A program made the position numbers and the translations under genes. A DNA stretch of 64,000 nt from Dermatophagoides farinae (taxonomy: Eukaryota > Arthropoda > Arachnida > Sarcoptiformes > Pyroglyphidae): NCBI RefSeq assembly GCF_024713945.1, contig NC_134683.1:3225501-3289500 (forward strand), written 5' to 3'. Below the pieces are notes generated by a model that worked only from the letters and a program-made list of their open reading frames with translations, was not told the origin of the DNA and made no database searches. Below, piece after piece: positions 1 through 11,640 of this stretch. How positions within the stretch are numbered: position 1 is the first letter of the stretch; every line of letters begins with the position of its first letter.

Positions 1-13
1 AATTTTTTTGTAG

Positions 14-1991
14 ACCGCAATGAAAGGATCAACAACGGTAACGGCTACAAATCAGATATTAACACAAGCAACAGCAGCCACTGGTGGAACAGCTCAAGCT
101 GTTCAATACAGTATCATACAGCCACAGATTCAATTAGCTGATGGCCAAACAGCTGAAGCTATTTTTCTACAAAGTGGACAACAAGCGATACAGATATCGG
201 GTAATCATCATCAATTATTGTCACCAAATCATCAAGTGGTACGTGCGACTGGAACCGGACAAACACAAGCACAGGCCCAACAAGCTCAACAAGGACAACA
301 GGTGTATATACAAGGATTAGGAAATGCGGTAATTAGTAATGGACAACCGGTAGCCGTACGACAAGCTGGTAGTATGATGCAAGCATTACAGCTACCCGTT
401 CAACAAACCATACCCGTCCAATCCATATCGACACAGAATGGTCAAACCATACTACAGACAATCCAAATACCAATACAAGCATTACAATCACTTGGAGCAA
501 ATGTTCAACAACCACAGATAGCCACACATCAAATGATGCCACAATTGCAACAAGTTCAAATGACGCCCATTGCCGTATCGCAAGCATCAGCATCACCAAT
601 AAAACAGGAACCCTCCGAAAGTGCCACACAATTAGCTGTAAGTTTCTGATTCGAAACCATTTCAATAATCTAACTTGCAATTTTTAATTTTACAAAAAAA
701 AACGAAATTGATATCATGTATCAGGCAAACGCTAATAGCCACCTGACGAATGCTCAAACCGGACAAACGGTATTGAATATTCAACTTCCAAATGGTCAAA
801 TTGGACAACTCATATCAGCAGCACCTGCGGTTTGGCCAGCAAATTCTGTAAACATTTCCAATATTGGTGGTAAGTTTCAGACGAATCAATCAGTATAGAG
901 TAATTATTAATTGACATGTATCTTGTGATTAGATTTATTAACTGGTATGCGAGGACAGAATGTCATTCAAGTTCAAGGTGTACAGGGCGTTCAAGGTTTG
1001 CAGACAATCCAGTTACAAGGAGGTATTCTAAATTCATACATCATTCTAAATTGAACTATTTTTTCTCATCGAATGATTTTTTTTTGTTTATGATTAGGTA
1101 ACATAATTGCAAATGCACCTAATGGTCAACCCGTTGGCCCATTAAGTCCGGTACAAGCTATTCAAATAGCCAATAGTAATCAATTAATACAGCAGCTACA
1201 ACAAGATCCAAATGATCCAAGTAAATGGCAAATTGTAGCTACACCGACAAATGCTCTTCAAGTTCAAGGAGCTATACAAGCAAATTTTGCTACGACAGCA
1301 ACTTCTGCAGCTACTGGCACTGATGGATCAACAATTCCGGTTAGTGGTGGTGGTGGTGTTGGCGGTGCTGTTGGTCCTGATGGACAACCACAACGAAAAC
1401 TTCGCCGTGTTGCTTGTACATGTCCAAATTGTCGTGATGGTGAAGGTCGTAATAGTGATACGAAAAAGAAACAGCATATATGTCACATTCCTGGATGTAA
1501 TAAAGTATATGGGAAAACATCACATTTACGTGCCCATTTACGATGGCATACAGGTGAAAGACCATTTGTTTGTAATTGGCTATTCTGTGGAAAACGTTTC
1601 ACTCGGTCAGATGAGCTTCAACGACATCGTCGAACGCATACAGGTAAATTGAATAACTTGGCTTTAAAATTCGTGAAAAATTCTGATCAATTTTTTTTCT
1701 AAAAATAAAGGTGAAAAAAGGTTTCAATGTGCTGAATGTTTAAAACGTTTCATGCGAAGTGATCATCTATCCAAACATCTGAAAACACATCAAGCACGAC
1801 GTATTGCACAGGCTGCTCAACAACAACAGATTCAGATACAAACTACACCACAACAACAGCCACAACAATTGAATCAGAATGATGTTACGAATAATATGAC
1901 AACGACAACGGCACCAGCAACAACAACATTGATAATAACATCTAATAATATTGGATCATTGAATGATCAGGTAAAATCATCGGCAAATTGA
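14..1991 (+). CDS. Sp1/Sp3/Sp4-family C2H2 zinc-finger transcription factor (5' partial)
   Basis: Sequence-specific activator that binds GC/GT boxes in the nucleus. Exons read as 14-637, 725-869, 933-1022, 1098-1643 and 1711-1991, all GT/AG and phase-consistent, giving 561 codons in the window. The first exon follows a T-rich tract ending in AG at 13, so earlier exons probably lie left of the window; the ATG at 20 may be internal. The N-terminal two thirds are Gln/Thr/Ile-rich, like Sp activation domains. A buttonhead-type Cys box (CTCPNC, about 1428-1445) precedes three C2H2 fingers (about 1471-1795) with Sp-type linkers HTGERPF and HTGEKRF; the third finger ends HLKTH. The Gln-rich domains and three fingers point to the Sp1-4 class (fly Spps) rather than buttonhead/Sp5-9. 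A CAG/GTAAAA just before the stop could be an alternative donor, but no further exon was seen. Confidence 0.9.
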
Positions 1992-2513
1992 CGAATTCTA
2001 ATTATTCTAGGAGTGGATGCCTTTTCTTTCTACCTTTTTTTTTGTTCACTATTATTCCATTTATTTTTGTAATGATCATTATTTTATATCATATTTCATT
2101 TATGCATCCCGTTGCGATTGATTCTTCCATTCAATTAGTTTTTTTATCATTATTTTCCAATTAATTTCACACATACACACACACACCTACAAATTAATTG
2201 TCCTACTCATACATGCATACAATATTAAAAAATTATATAAAATTGAAAGATTTATATTCAATATTTTGGTCATCAATGGATTTAAAAATGAAGCGGGAAT
2301 TTTATTTTTTCAAAAAAAAAAAATATTCTTTCATCGCCCATTCCGTCACGTCCTTTATGTACAAAGCATTCACGAACGGTATATAAATTCGCAGTTTTTG
2401 TTTTGTTATTTTTGTGTGTTGTAAATAATATTTGGATTTGGAAAATTTTTTCATTCACGATTTGTTTGATAGGCCATATATTTTAGTTGATGATATATGG
2501 CCAACAAAACAAA
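1992..2513. other. Intergenic/UTR DNA between the Sp gene and Nrdp1
   Basis: This stretch should hold the 3' UTR of the Sp-type gene and the 5' UTR of Nrdp1. It is T-rich with short CA runs. The only distinct structure is the inverted repeat at 2472-2502. Confidence 0.6.
2472..2502. repeat. Perfect 10-bp inverted repeat just upstream of the Nrdp1 start codon
   Basis: Arms GGCCATATAT (2472-2481) and ATATATGGCC (2493-2502) flank an 11-base loop and end 11 bases before the ATG at 2514. In the mRNA this would fold as a stem in the 5' leader. Any effect on translation is inference. Confidence 0.6.
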
Positions 2514-3606
2514 ATGGGTTACGATATAGCTCGATTTAAGAATGGTCATGTTGATGAAGAACTTATCTGTCCGATTTGTACTTCAGTTTTGGAAGAACCT
2601 TTACAAGCACCAAATTGTGAACATGCATATTGTTCGAATTGTATTAAAGTTGGTATAATTTGAATTTTAAATTTTAAACACAATTCTTTTAATTATATTG
2701 TAATTAGGAATGGCTTGATCGTGATTCAATTTGTCCTGTTGATCGGCAACCATTGACAATAAATGAATTGAAACCTGTGCCTAGAATCTTAAGAAATTTG
2801 CTTGCACGCCTTGATATTCTCTGTGATAATGCTGAATTTGGTTGCCAAGAAATTGTCAAATTAGAATCATTACAATCACATCATAAGGATTGTAAATTTA
2901 ATCCAAAACGTCCAATTGAATGTAGTAAAGGATGTGGATTTGTTATACCTAAAGATGAAATACAGGTAAGAAATGGAAATAATAATTTTTTTTTCATTAA
3001 AATTTTGTAATTCGTGTTTTTTGTTTGGTATTAAATTAGAATCATAATTGTTTCAAAGATCTCCGTGTATTCGTTGAACAAGAATCGAAAAAAATGGAAC
3101 AACAATATCAAGAATTGAAAGGCTATCTGAATTCAATACGTGATTGTCTACGGCAGATATTACCATTGACAACGACCGGAACTATAGGCTGTACATTACC
3201 GCCGAATTTATCATCCACATTTAAACCGATACCAATTTGGTGTCATTTTTTTCCTCGTGCAAGAGTTTTACGTTGGGGTGGTCTAATCAGTACACCTGAT
3301 TTATCGATACAATTTGCTGTGAAAAAATCATTACTTGATACTGGATGTCCAAATTCAACTGTTAATGAATTGATGGAAAATTCACATGAAAGAAAATGGC
3401 CACCCGGTCTAAGTACATTGGAAATTCGTCAGGTAAATCGTTCATTGTTTGATAATTATATTTGTCGTAAAATACCTGGACAACAAGCTGTTTTGGTTAC
3501 TAGTTATGAAAATCAACATATGAATGATGATATGATACTTGAACCTGGATTAATAATGATATTTGCTCATGGAATCGAATATCTTGATTCATCTAATAAT
3601 CGATAG
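2514..3606 (+). CDS. RNF41: E3 ubiquitin-protein ligase NRDP1 (RNF41)
   Basis: RING-type E3 ligase known to ubiquitinate ErbB3, BRUCE and other receptors or adaptors at membranes. Exons 2514-2648, 2708-2965 and 3040-3606 give 319 aa, against 317 in human from memory. RING finger near residues 17-58 (CPIC, CEHAYC, CPVD). It is followed by the SIAH/TRAF-type zinc region (CDNAEFGC, HKDC, CSKGCGF, NHNCF, about residues 78-150), a short helical segment, and the conserved C-terminal substrate-binding domain (RWGGLISTPD, NSTVNELMENSHERKWP, ENQHMNDDM, GLIMIFAHG). The first donor is GTTGGT, not the usual GTAAG/GTATG, but the join keeps the RING sequence CIKEW, equivalent to CINAW in human. Confidence 0.95.
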
Positions 3607-6600
3607 ATTATCTATCTACTAAATATATCAATCAATTAATCAATCAAAATTATCGACTATCTATACCCAAAACACCCACACACCCACATATACAACACTA
3701 TACATAAATTTAGGCACATACATGATCTATCTTATAATTCTCAACAAAAACCAAAAAAAAACAAAAACAAATCAAACGAAATCCAAAAAGAAATGGTTTT
3801 ATATTTTTTGACATTAATTTTTTTTCTGCTATAGCAAATGAAACAAAAAAAATGAAGAAAAAAGCATCCATTTCTTTCTACTTCGTATTTCGTTGTTGTT
3901 CCATCCATCATCATAATAATCAGAATATTTCAAATTTTTTGTTTGTTTGTTCATTGAGATTCTCTTTTTGTTTTCGCTGGCAATTGTTTGATGAATTATC
4001 ATTTTTTCCATGTTCATGTGGATATATTATGGATGTGAAGAAAGCAAAAAAAAAAAAAAAAAAGAAAAGGTCTAGGTCTAAATTTCCGAAAAGAAAATGA
4101 ATATAAACATGGTGGTTTTTTTTTGCCAATTTTCGGAGCAGAAGCAAACCATTTCGGGGAAGTTGTGTAATTTTGATGGGCGAAAGGCAAAACAAAACAA
4201 AAAAAAATCCACAACACATCACATGGAATTCATCGTGATATCGAATCGAATGAAAAAAAATCAATGGGCGCCTAACGGAAGAGAAAATGAGAAAAGGAAA
4301 AAAAATTCTTGTCCTTTTTTTTCTTTCTATAGTGTGTCTGTGTGTGTATGTTAGAGTAAATCTATTTGATAAATAAACATGGAATGGAAGCCCAAAAAAA
4401 AAAAAATACCAAATTGGGCCCCATCGTAGAAAAACACCAAAATTTTCGGTCAGAAAAAAAATTTGGCAATATAAACAACACACACATATATAAGTTGCGT
4501 GCCATACACCAACTTGCAAACAATATATATCAGGTCGGTCGATATTGAGAATAAAAATGTTGAGGAATAAAAGAAAAAAATTTTTTTTTTTTTTTGACTA
4601 CGCCTTCAACCATCATCATCATCATCAATATATACGAGAACAACAACAACAACAACAATCAAGTTATTAGCTGAAAACAGTGCTCAATACACTTGATCAT
4701 CATCATTTGTTTTGTTTTTATTATTTTTTTTTATAAAGAGAGAGAGAGAGAACGAGCAAAAAAGGAAATGAATGAGGGCGCCACCTGGCTATAGAAAAAG
4801 AAAAATTTTTATTAGATAATGTGATCTGTGGTGATGGTGATATAGAAACGATGATAATAAATTGTGGATTTATTTATATGTACAGAAAGAGAAAGATAAA
4901 AGCCAGAATTGATGGCGTTATAAGATTTTGTTTTATATATTATAATATTGATTATATTGTTGAAAGGAGATATAGATGATGATGATGATGATTTTCATTT
5001 TCATGTTGATGATTTTTTATTGCATATTTGAATCTTATACATAGAGAGAAAAAAAAATTAGCCTCCTCATTTGAGGATGAGAAATGTACAGCGAAAGAAT
5101 GCTTCCACCCCCCTTCAATGGATGTTTCAATCTTTGGATGCCTGTGTATTACACATTGTATTTCGGATAGAACGAACTCTTCAAAAATGTTCGTTTCGTT
5201 TCGTTTCGTTTCGTTTTTTTTCATTTCTTTCTTCATTTTTTTTTTTTTACTATCACAAAGATCGGGGAGTATGTCTGCACAAAAATAACATTTGTTTGTT
5301 TCAACCAACAGTCACATGGTGGCGCTCGTATAATAATTTATGTTTAAGTTGAAATGTGCAAAAAAAAAGGAACAAACAAATAGAAAAGAAAAAAAAAATT
5401 TCGACGTCAATTCAGGACGAGCGAAAAATTTTGTTGTTGCTCGATGATGATGATGATGATGATGATGAAAAAACTCCGATAGATGGAATGGATTTCTGTT
5501 TTTTTAGCATGTGTGTGTGTGTGTGTGTGCGCGCATTGCCAATAAAACAAGTTTAGCCAGTTTGAACTGGCAAAATAAAAAAAAGAGAAAAAAAAAATTT
5601 TCATTTTGAAACTGGCATAAACACCATTCATATTGGAAAATATTCTTTTGCACAAATTGGAATTTTTTCATATTATAATATGTGTGTGTTTGGCATTAGA
5701 TCTTCTCATATAGGCCGCCATTTTCAAACGAAACAAGATGCTTATAATCCACAACACAATACATACATATATCCAGTTTTTTTTTCCGTCCATCCGTCCT
5801 TGTATCTTATCATCAACATATACATGCGCATTTTTCCAATTTGAAACTTTGGACTCAACTTTAGGATCCATATAAAGTAGTAGCATTGGATATATATATA
5901 TATATGAAGCTAATGGATCCATAGTAGTAGTAGTAGTAGTAGTAATAATAGTTGAACAACTTCTTTCCAATCGGATAGTAAAAAAAAAAAAAATAGAGCC
6001 ACAACAACAACACACTGTGTGTGTGGTTGTGGTGGTGGTGGTGGTGGTGGTGGTTATATATTGGAAATTATTACACTACTTTTTTTTTGTTTTATAAGAA
6101 TTTTTTTCGTATTTTGCATTACAGCGACTCTCTGTGCTGCATTTTGTGTGTGTGTGTGTGTGTGTGCCAAATTTTCCTATTTTTTTCCATTCGCTTTACT
6201 GATTTCAATTTGTGATGCAGCTGCACATTTTTTTTTTTTTTTTCACTAACGCTATTGATGATGACGCTCGAAATATATATGGTGGTGATCCAAACGTCGT
6301 AAATTGAATATATTTTTTTTTCTTTTTCGTTGACTGGCTGGCTGGCTTGGTTGGATTGCTTTTCTTTTTTTGCTTGTGTTTGGCTATTTCTCAATCTAAT
6401 TTTTGTCTGTGTTTTTTTTTTAATGTTTTTTGATTTTTATTCACATTGTGTGTCGCCACATTCACCTAATCATCATCCGTCATTTATTGTTGTTTGTGTG
6501 TGTGTGTTAGGTGATCATGTTCAAAAAAAAAATTTATAATTTATAATCATCATCATCATCATTATTCCTAATATTTCGAATTTTTCAAAAATCTCTTTTT

Positions 6601-7019
6601 GTTTTTGCATAACAGTACCACACCAGAATATATTTCAATGATCAATTAAATTCATTCAATCAAGAAATTATAAATCAAATCAATAAAAAAAAATATGTAT
6701 CGAAAAGCGCACAATCATTGATTTTGAAAAAAAATATTTTCTTAAAATTTTCGAATTTTTTTTTTGTTTTGTTTGTTTGTTTGTCTTTGTCGAAAATAAT
6801 AATTGTGTTTTTATATATGTGTGTGTGTATACATGTAAATTGTTTGATTACATCATCAGTACCGAATAAAAAAAAATTTCATAAAGTAGGTTCATCATTT
6901 TTTTCCCGGTAAAATTTCCAATTTAAAATTAAAAATTTGTTTGAATTTTATTTTTTGTTGCGTATTGTGTATATTATAGTAATTCATTTTCGAAATTTGT
7001 TTATTATTTCACAGATATA
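3607..7019. other. 3.4-kb gene-poor interval: Nrdp1 3' flank and CSRNP upstream region
   Basis: A/T-rich, with many homopolymer runs and short microsatellites: GAT repeats about 5443-5467, TG about 5514-5530, AT about 5890-5907, TAG about 5921-5945, GGT about 6026-6054, TG about 6146-6167. Open frames here are Lys/Phe/His-rich products of these repeats, without domains or splice logic. An acceptor-like TTTCACAG ends at 7014, 5 bases before the CSRNP ATG, so part of the interval may be a 5' UTR intron. One CTCF-like decamer lies at 4778-4787 (minus strand). Confidence 0.6.
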
Positions 7020-10000
7020 ATGTCATCTTTAAAACGAACATTTGATCAGATTGATCCACAACCATTAATATCCGATCCAATAATCGATGATAATGAACAA
7101 ATACAAAATGAACAATCAATTGATTGTGATGATGAAATTATTGTCACCGAAATGATTGATCATCAATATTATCAACCAAAACAACAGCAACAAAATGGTC
7201 TTAATGAAAATCATGATAACGATGATGCAATAGTCAATGATGGTGATGAACCAGCAATCAAATTGTTGAAAATCGATGACAATAACCATCAACTGATAGA
7301 TTCATCAACCTCACCATTAATACCACAGCCACAATCACCACCAGAATTGATTGATAAATGTATTCAGGTTGATACTACGCCAAAAACGGTTGATGTCGAT
7401 TCAATTTCAACAAACTATGATATTAATAATGATCATCATCATGAAGTGGTTGAAATTGAATTGAATTCATCCACAATTAATTTCGAACAACAACAACGAC
7501 AACTGAATGATTCCTCAACTGAAAATTTTTGCCAAAATGAACAACAGTCACAAGAAGCTCAATGTTGCTTCGATGATGATAATGACCAAAATGATATTGT
7601 TCAAAATGAAATTAACGACGACGATGATGATGATTTTGATATCGACGATATCGATGATGATGATGACGATGATGATGATGATGAAGAGGAAGATGTAATT
7701 GTTGAAGAAGAAAATCCAATCGAATTTGTTGATGGTAATGATTGTAATGTCAAAGAGGAGGAGGAGGAGAATATTCATCATACAATCCAGAATGATGAGA
7801 ATATTCCAGCAGAAAATATTGAAGATGCAAGTACTGAAATAGAATTAAATGATGAAACAAGTATTAGTTCATCATCAAGTAGTGGAGTAATATCGATGGC
7901 CAATTCATCATCATCTGGAGAGGATTCAACAACCACAAATAATGGCTCAACATCTGATTCAACAACAGCATCGTCTCGTCCATTACGTAGTCTATTGAAA
8001 GTATCTGGACGAAAACCAAAATTGAAAAATGAAAAGAAAAAAGTTATCTTTAATAATGTGACCGTTTTCTATTTTCAAACGATCACAAGGATTTACATGT
8101 GTACCAAGTCAAGGTGGTTCAACACTCGGTATGGAAACCACACATAGTTATCATCGAAATTTCACATTGGAAACACATGCCGAAGAAAGAAAACGTGTAC
8201 ATAAAGAAATTTTACAACGACAAAAACGTTTTGCTAAAATTAATAAACAATCATCGACATCAGAATCTGAAGATGAATCCTATGATGAATTGAGTGATTT
8301 AAGTGATATTGATCTCGAAAATGATAGTTGCTATTTTCTACAGCCGGTCCCAATCAAACAACGTCGTGCTCTATTACGTGCATCGGGTGTACGTAAAATT
8401 GAAACAACCGAAAAAGAAGAATGTCGTGATATACGAATTTCAAGAGAATTTTGTGGCTGCGATTGTCGTGTATATTGTAATCCTGATGTTTGTTCTTGTC
8501 ATCAAGCCGGTATTCAATGCCAAGTAGATCGAATGTCATTCCCATGTGGATGTACCCGAGAAGGTTGTGGTAATTCAAATGGGCGTATTGAATTTAATCC
8601 ACTTCGTGTGCGTAAACATTTTATCGAAACAATCATGAAAGTAGATACGGTCAATAAAAATCAGGTATGATTGTGTTTGTCATAATGATGATGATGATGA
8701 TGATTGAATGAGTCATTTACATAAATTATTTGAATCATATTTGGTCAACCATTTTTTTTCTTTATTTTTTTTTTGTACTTTTAGAATGCTTCCGAATTGA
8801 ATTACGCTCAACATCATGCACAAGCAACAATGAAAGAGGCAAACAATAGTGGATATCATATGAATCATCATATGGTTCATGCTCAATCATACGATCAAAC
8901 CTCTAATGGTGGATTGGTTATCGATTCACCTGATGGTATATCATCATCGATATTATCACAGCAATCAACTTCCATATATCAACAATCACCACATAATAAT
9001 TTATATCATATGGAGCAACAACCAAATCAATTACATCATCATTATAATGTAATCGGTGCTGGAACTGACCACCACCACCACAATCATCATCATCATCACC
9101 ATCACAATGCAGCAACAATGATGACAACAGATAATTCATCACAATTCAATACAACTGATTGTATGCAACTATATCCACATCATCAATCTCAACAACCTCT
9201 TCCAAATGATGATGAATCATATAGTCCCGATAATTCTTCTTCATATTCTGAGAATTCTGATTATACAAGCGATGATTTTGATGATGAATATCAACAAAAT
9301 AATGATCAACAACACCAAACACAACAAGATCAATCAGGACAGCAGCAACAGCTTTATGGTAATTACATCTCAACGACCGGACAACAACAACAGCCATCCA
9401 CAGAATCTTCAACGACATCAAATTGTTCAACAACAATTTCATTGCCACCATTTCCATCGATTCATTGTGATGCCCAGCAACAATATCATCATGTAAACCA
9501 CCATCATTATCAGCATCATGGTAATACTGATTATAGCCACCATCATCATCATCAGCAATCATATCCGGTCCATACACATGGCTATACGAATAATGGTTTA
9601 TATCATCATTCATCGTATGATATGCATAATCAACATCAGCAACAGCATCATCATCATACCGCTACAACCCACGCAAATGACATTAATCAACTTGATCATG
9701 GCAATAATCATCAACAACAAAAGTATATCGACCTAAGCATATCGGTTGGCGGCCCATCATCATCGGCCACTGAATCAATGCTTGCCGCAGCAGCTGCAGC
9801 TGCACATCAATCGTCATATTCAACTACGACATCATCGAGCGTGGCTACACAATCATATCATCCATCTAATGATAATGATGATACTATGGCTGCTGTTGGT
9901 GGCGATGAAGATGTAAATGATTTATCAACTTGTCAACAACTTCAAGATAATAATACTATTTATTATGAACAAACGAATAACGAATTCGAGGATTCACAAA

Positions 10001-10251
10001 TGACGATCAATAATTTGGACGCTACAAATGAATCATCTTCATCGTCGACATTATCATCTTCAGGTAGAAATAATGATGAAATGATTGATTCAACGTCGAC
10101 AACATCCACAACCAGTTCATCATCATCATCGGATATCGGTCTGTTAGATACAGCCAATCTAGTAACTGCTGCTGCTGTTGGTGGTGGTGGTTCCAATGAA
10201 AATTTTGTTGAAATAATTAAGAAAAGTATGGTCGAATCGGTCACTGCATAA
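7020..10251 (+). CDS. Cysteine/serine-rich nuclear protein (CSRNP/AXUD1 family), with an apparent one-base frame anomaly
   Basis: CSRNPs are nuclear DNA-binding transcription factors linked to growth control and apoptosis. The N-terminal half is acidic (poly-Asp/Glu about 7610-7770) and Ser-rich. The conserved CSRNP region starts with NNVTVFYF (8056-8076) and continues in another frame with SQGFTCVPSQGGSTLGM (from about 8083), then FLQPVPIKQRRALLRASGVRK and the Cys-rich block (GCDCRVYC, VCSCHQAGIQC, FPCGCTREGC; 8450-8575). An intron spans 8665-8784; the second exon runs to the TAA at 10251 and is rich in His, Gln and Ser. Dropping one base from the A run at 8077-8079 restores the family sequence with no gap, giving about 1036 aa. 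The anomaly could be an assembly error, an allele or real frameshifting. Confidence 0.9.
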
Positions 10252-11640
10252 GATTTCATTGGGCTAATTTTGATAAATCTGAAACGCTTTGATCTTCAAT
10301 ATGTAAATCTGCCATTTTTTTTGTTGTTAAATACTTAATCATATTATATCATTATCATTTTTTTTGTTGTATCATATACATGCTCATCACAAGCAATATA
10401 TGCATCATTGTATGATATTTGCCATCTTTTTTTTCTCATTCATTCATTCTATATATTTAATTTATTATTCTCATTGACATTGACATCATCTCCATCGATT
10501 GATGGGTGCTTTTTTTTCTTGTATGGTGACGATGATGAAAAATTTTTTGTTGAGTTTTTTCTTATTTTTCGGAGCCATTCATTAATTGTCTTCATTTTTA
10601 TTAGAAACAAATTTTTAATATAATTGATCAGAAATGAAATCGATTTTTGTTTTTTGTTTTTTTTTTCGTTGGTTTTTGCTCAATAATATAATTCGCGCGA
10701 GAACCAAAATTTCTGTTTGTTTTCGTTTTTGGTGGATAATATATATATATAGTTTCGAATGTTTTATGATTTCCCTATGTTTAACTCCTCCTACTTTTTC
10801 ATTTTCACTCTTTCTGAGGTTTAATTCTGGCCATCCATATTTTGATATTGTGGCCACAGATCTATTGGATTTAAAAAAATGAGTTTGTAATGAAAAAATT
10901 TAGAAATCAAACATGTGTAAATAAATCATACCGGCCATAATGATACGTAACATTAGTCATAAGGATTGTAGCTACAAAATTAAAACCAGATTTGTGGATT
11001 CTCATGTCCCTTTTATTTTTATACAGGCAAGCAAGCAAGCAGGCAGGCAGGCCCAGCATGGATCACCGTTTCGACTTGTTCGGTTTGCCAATGTTAATTT
11101 AGATGCAGATTTAATGCTGCTCTATGGTTATTTAGAAGCTTTATTTTAGTTGATTGGCTGGCTGGCTGCTTGATTCTTTGGTGTGTTTTATCATCATATA
11201 GACAATGTTTGGTTATTGTCTTGTTATGTATGTGTATTTTTGTGTGTATTTATCGTGTTTTTTAATTTCTGGTCATCCAAATGTAAATTTAAACATTATC
11301 CTGTAAATTCTATAAGGACGAATCAATTTATTATTCGATTATTTAATTGGCCAATATATATCAAACATACAGCATTGAATGTTGAAAAATAATATTCGAA
11401 TCTGGCTGATTTTAATGGAATTTTTCCCTTTTTTTCTCTCTGTTGATCATAAAGAAATGATTCATTATTTATTATCCTTTTTTGCTATGAAAATTTTATC
11501 TTTTTCAATATGATAAATGCTTGTTCATCTAAATGCTTGTATTTTAAATTCCTAATAAAACGATAAAATAAAGATTCTATTGGCCGTCTCTTTAAAATCG
11601 ATTTTCCAAAAAAAATAACACCAAACGCGTGTAAAACGCA
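10252..11640. other. Intergenic DNA between CSRNP and SETD2
   Basis: 3' flank of CSRNP and upstream region of SETD2. It is A/T-rich, with a tetranucleotide tract (CAAG, drifting to CAGG) near 11026-11050. Short open frames here have no recognisable domain. The ATG at 11057 opens a 14-codon frame that could be an upstream ORF if SETD2 transcription starts this far out, but nothing supports that. Confidence 0.5.

Noticed and set aside
333-680. Minus-strand open frame across the Sp-type gene
   Set aside because: Antisense shadow of a Gln-rich coding exon; CAA/CAG codons on one strand read as open frames on the other.
3829-6912. Many 60-200-codon open frames on both strands
   Set aside because: They are Phe/Lys/His/Val-rich products of A/T runs and microsatellites, overlap each other on both strands, and show no domain, splice junction or polyadenylation logic.
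9146-9613. 155-codon minus-strand frame inside CSRNP
   Set aside because: Shadow of His/Gln/Asn-rich codons of the real gene; no conserved motif.
10940-11149. Plus-strand 69-codon frame upstream of SETD2
   Set aside because: Crosses a CAAG/CAGG tetranucleotide tract, matches no family, and has no splice or polyadenylation context.
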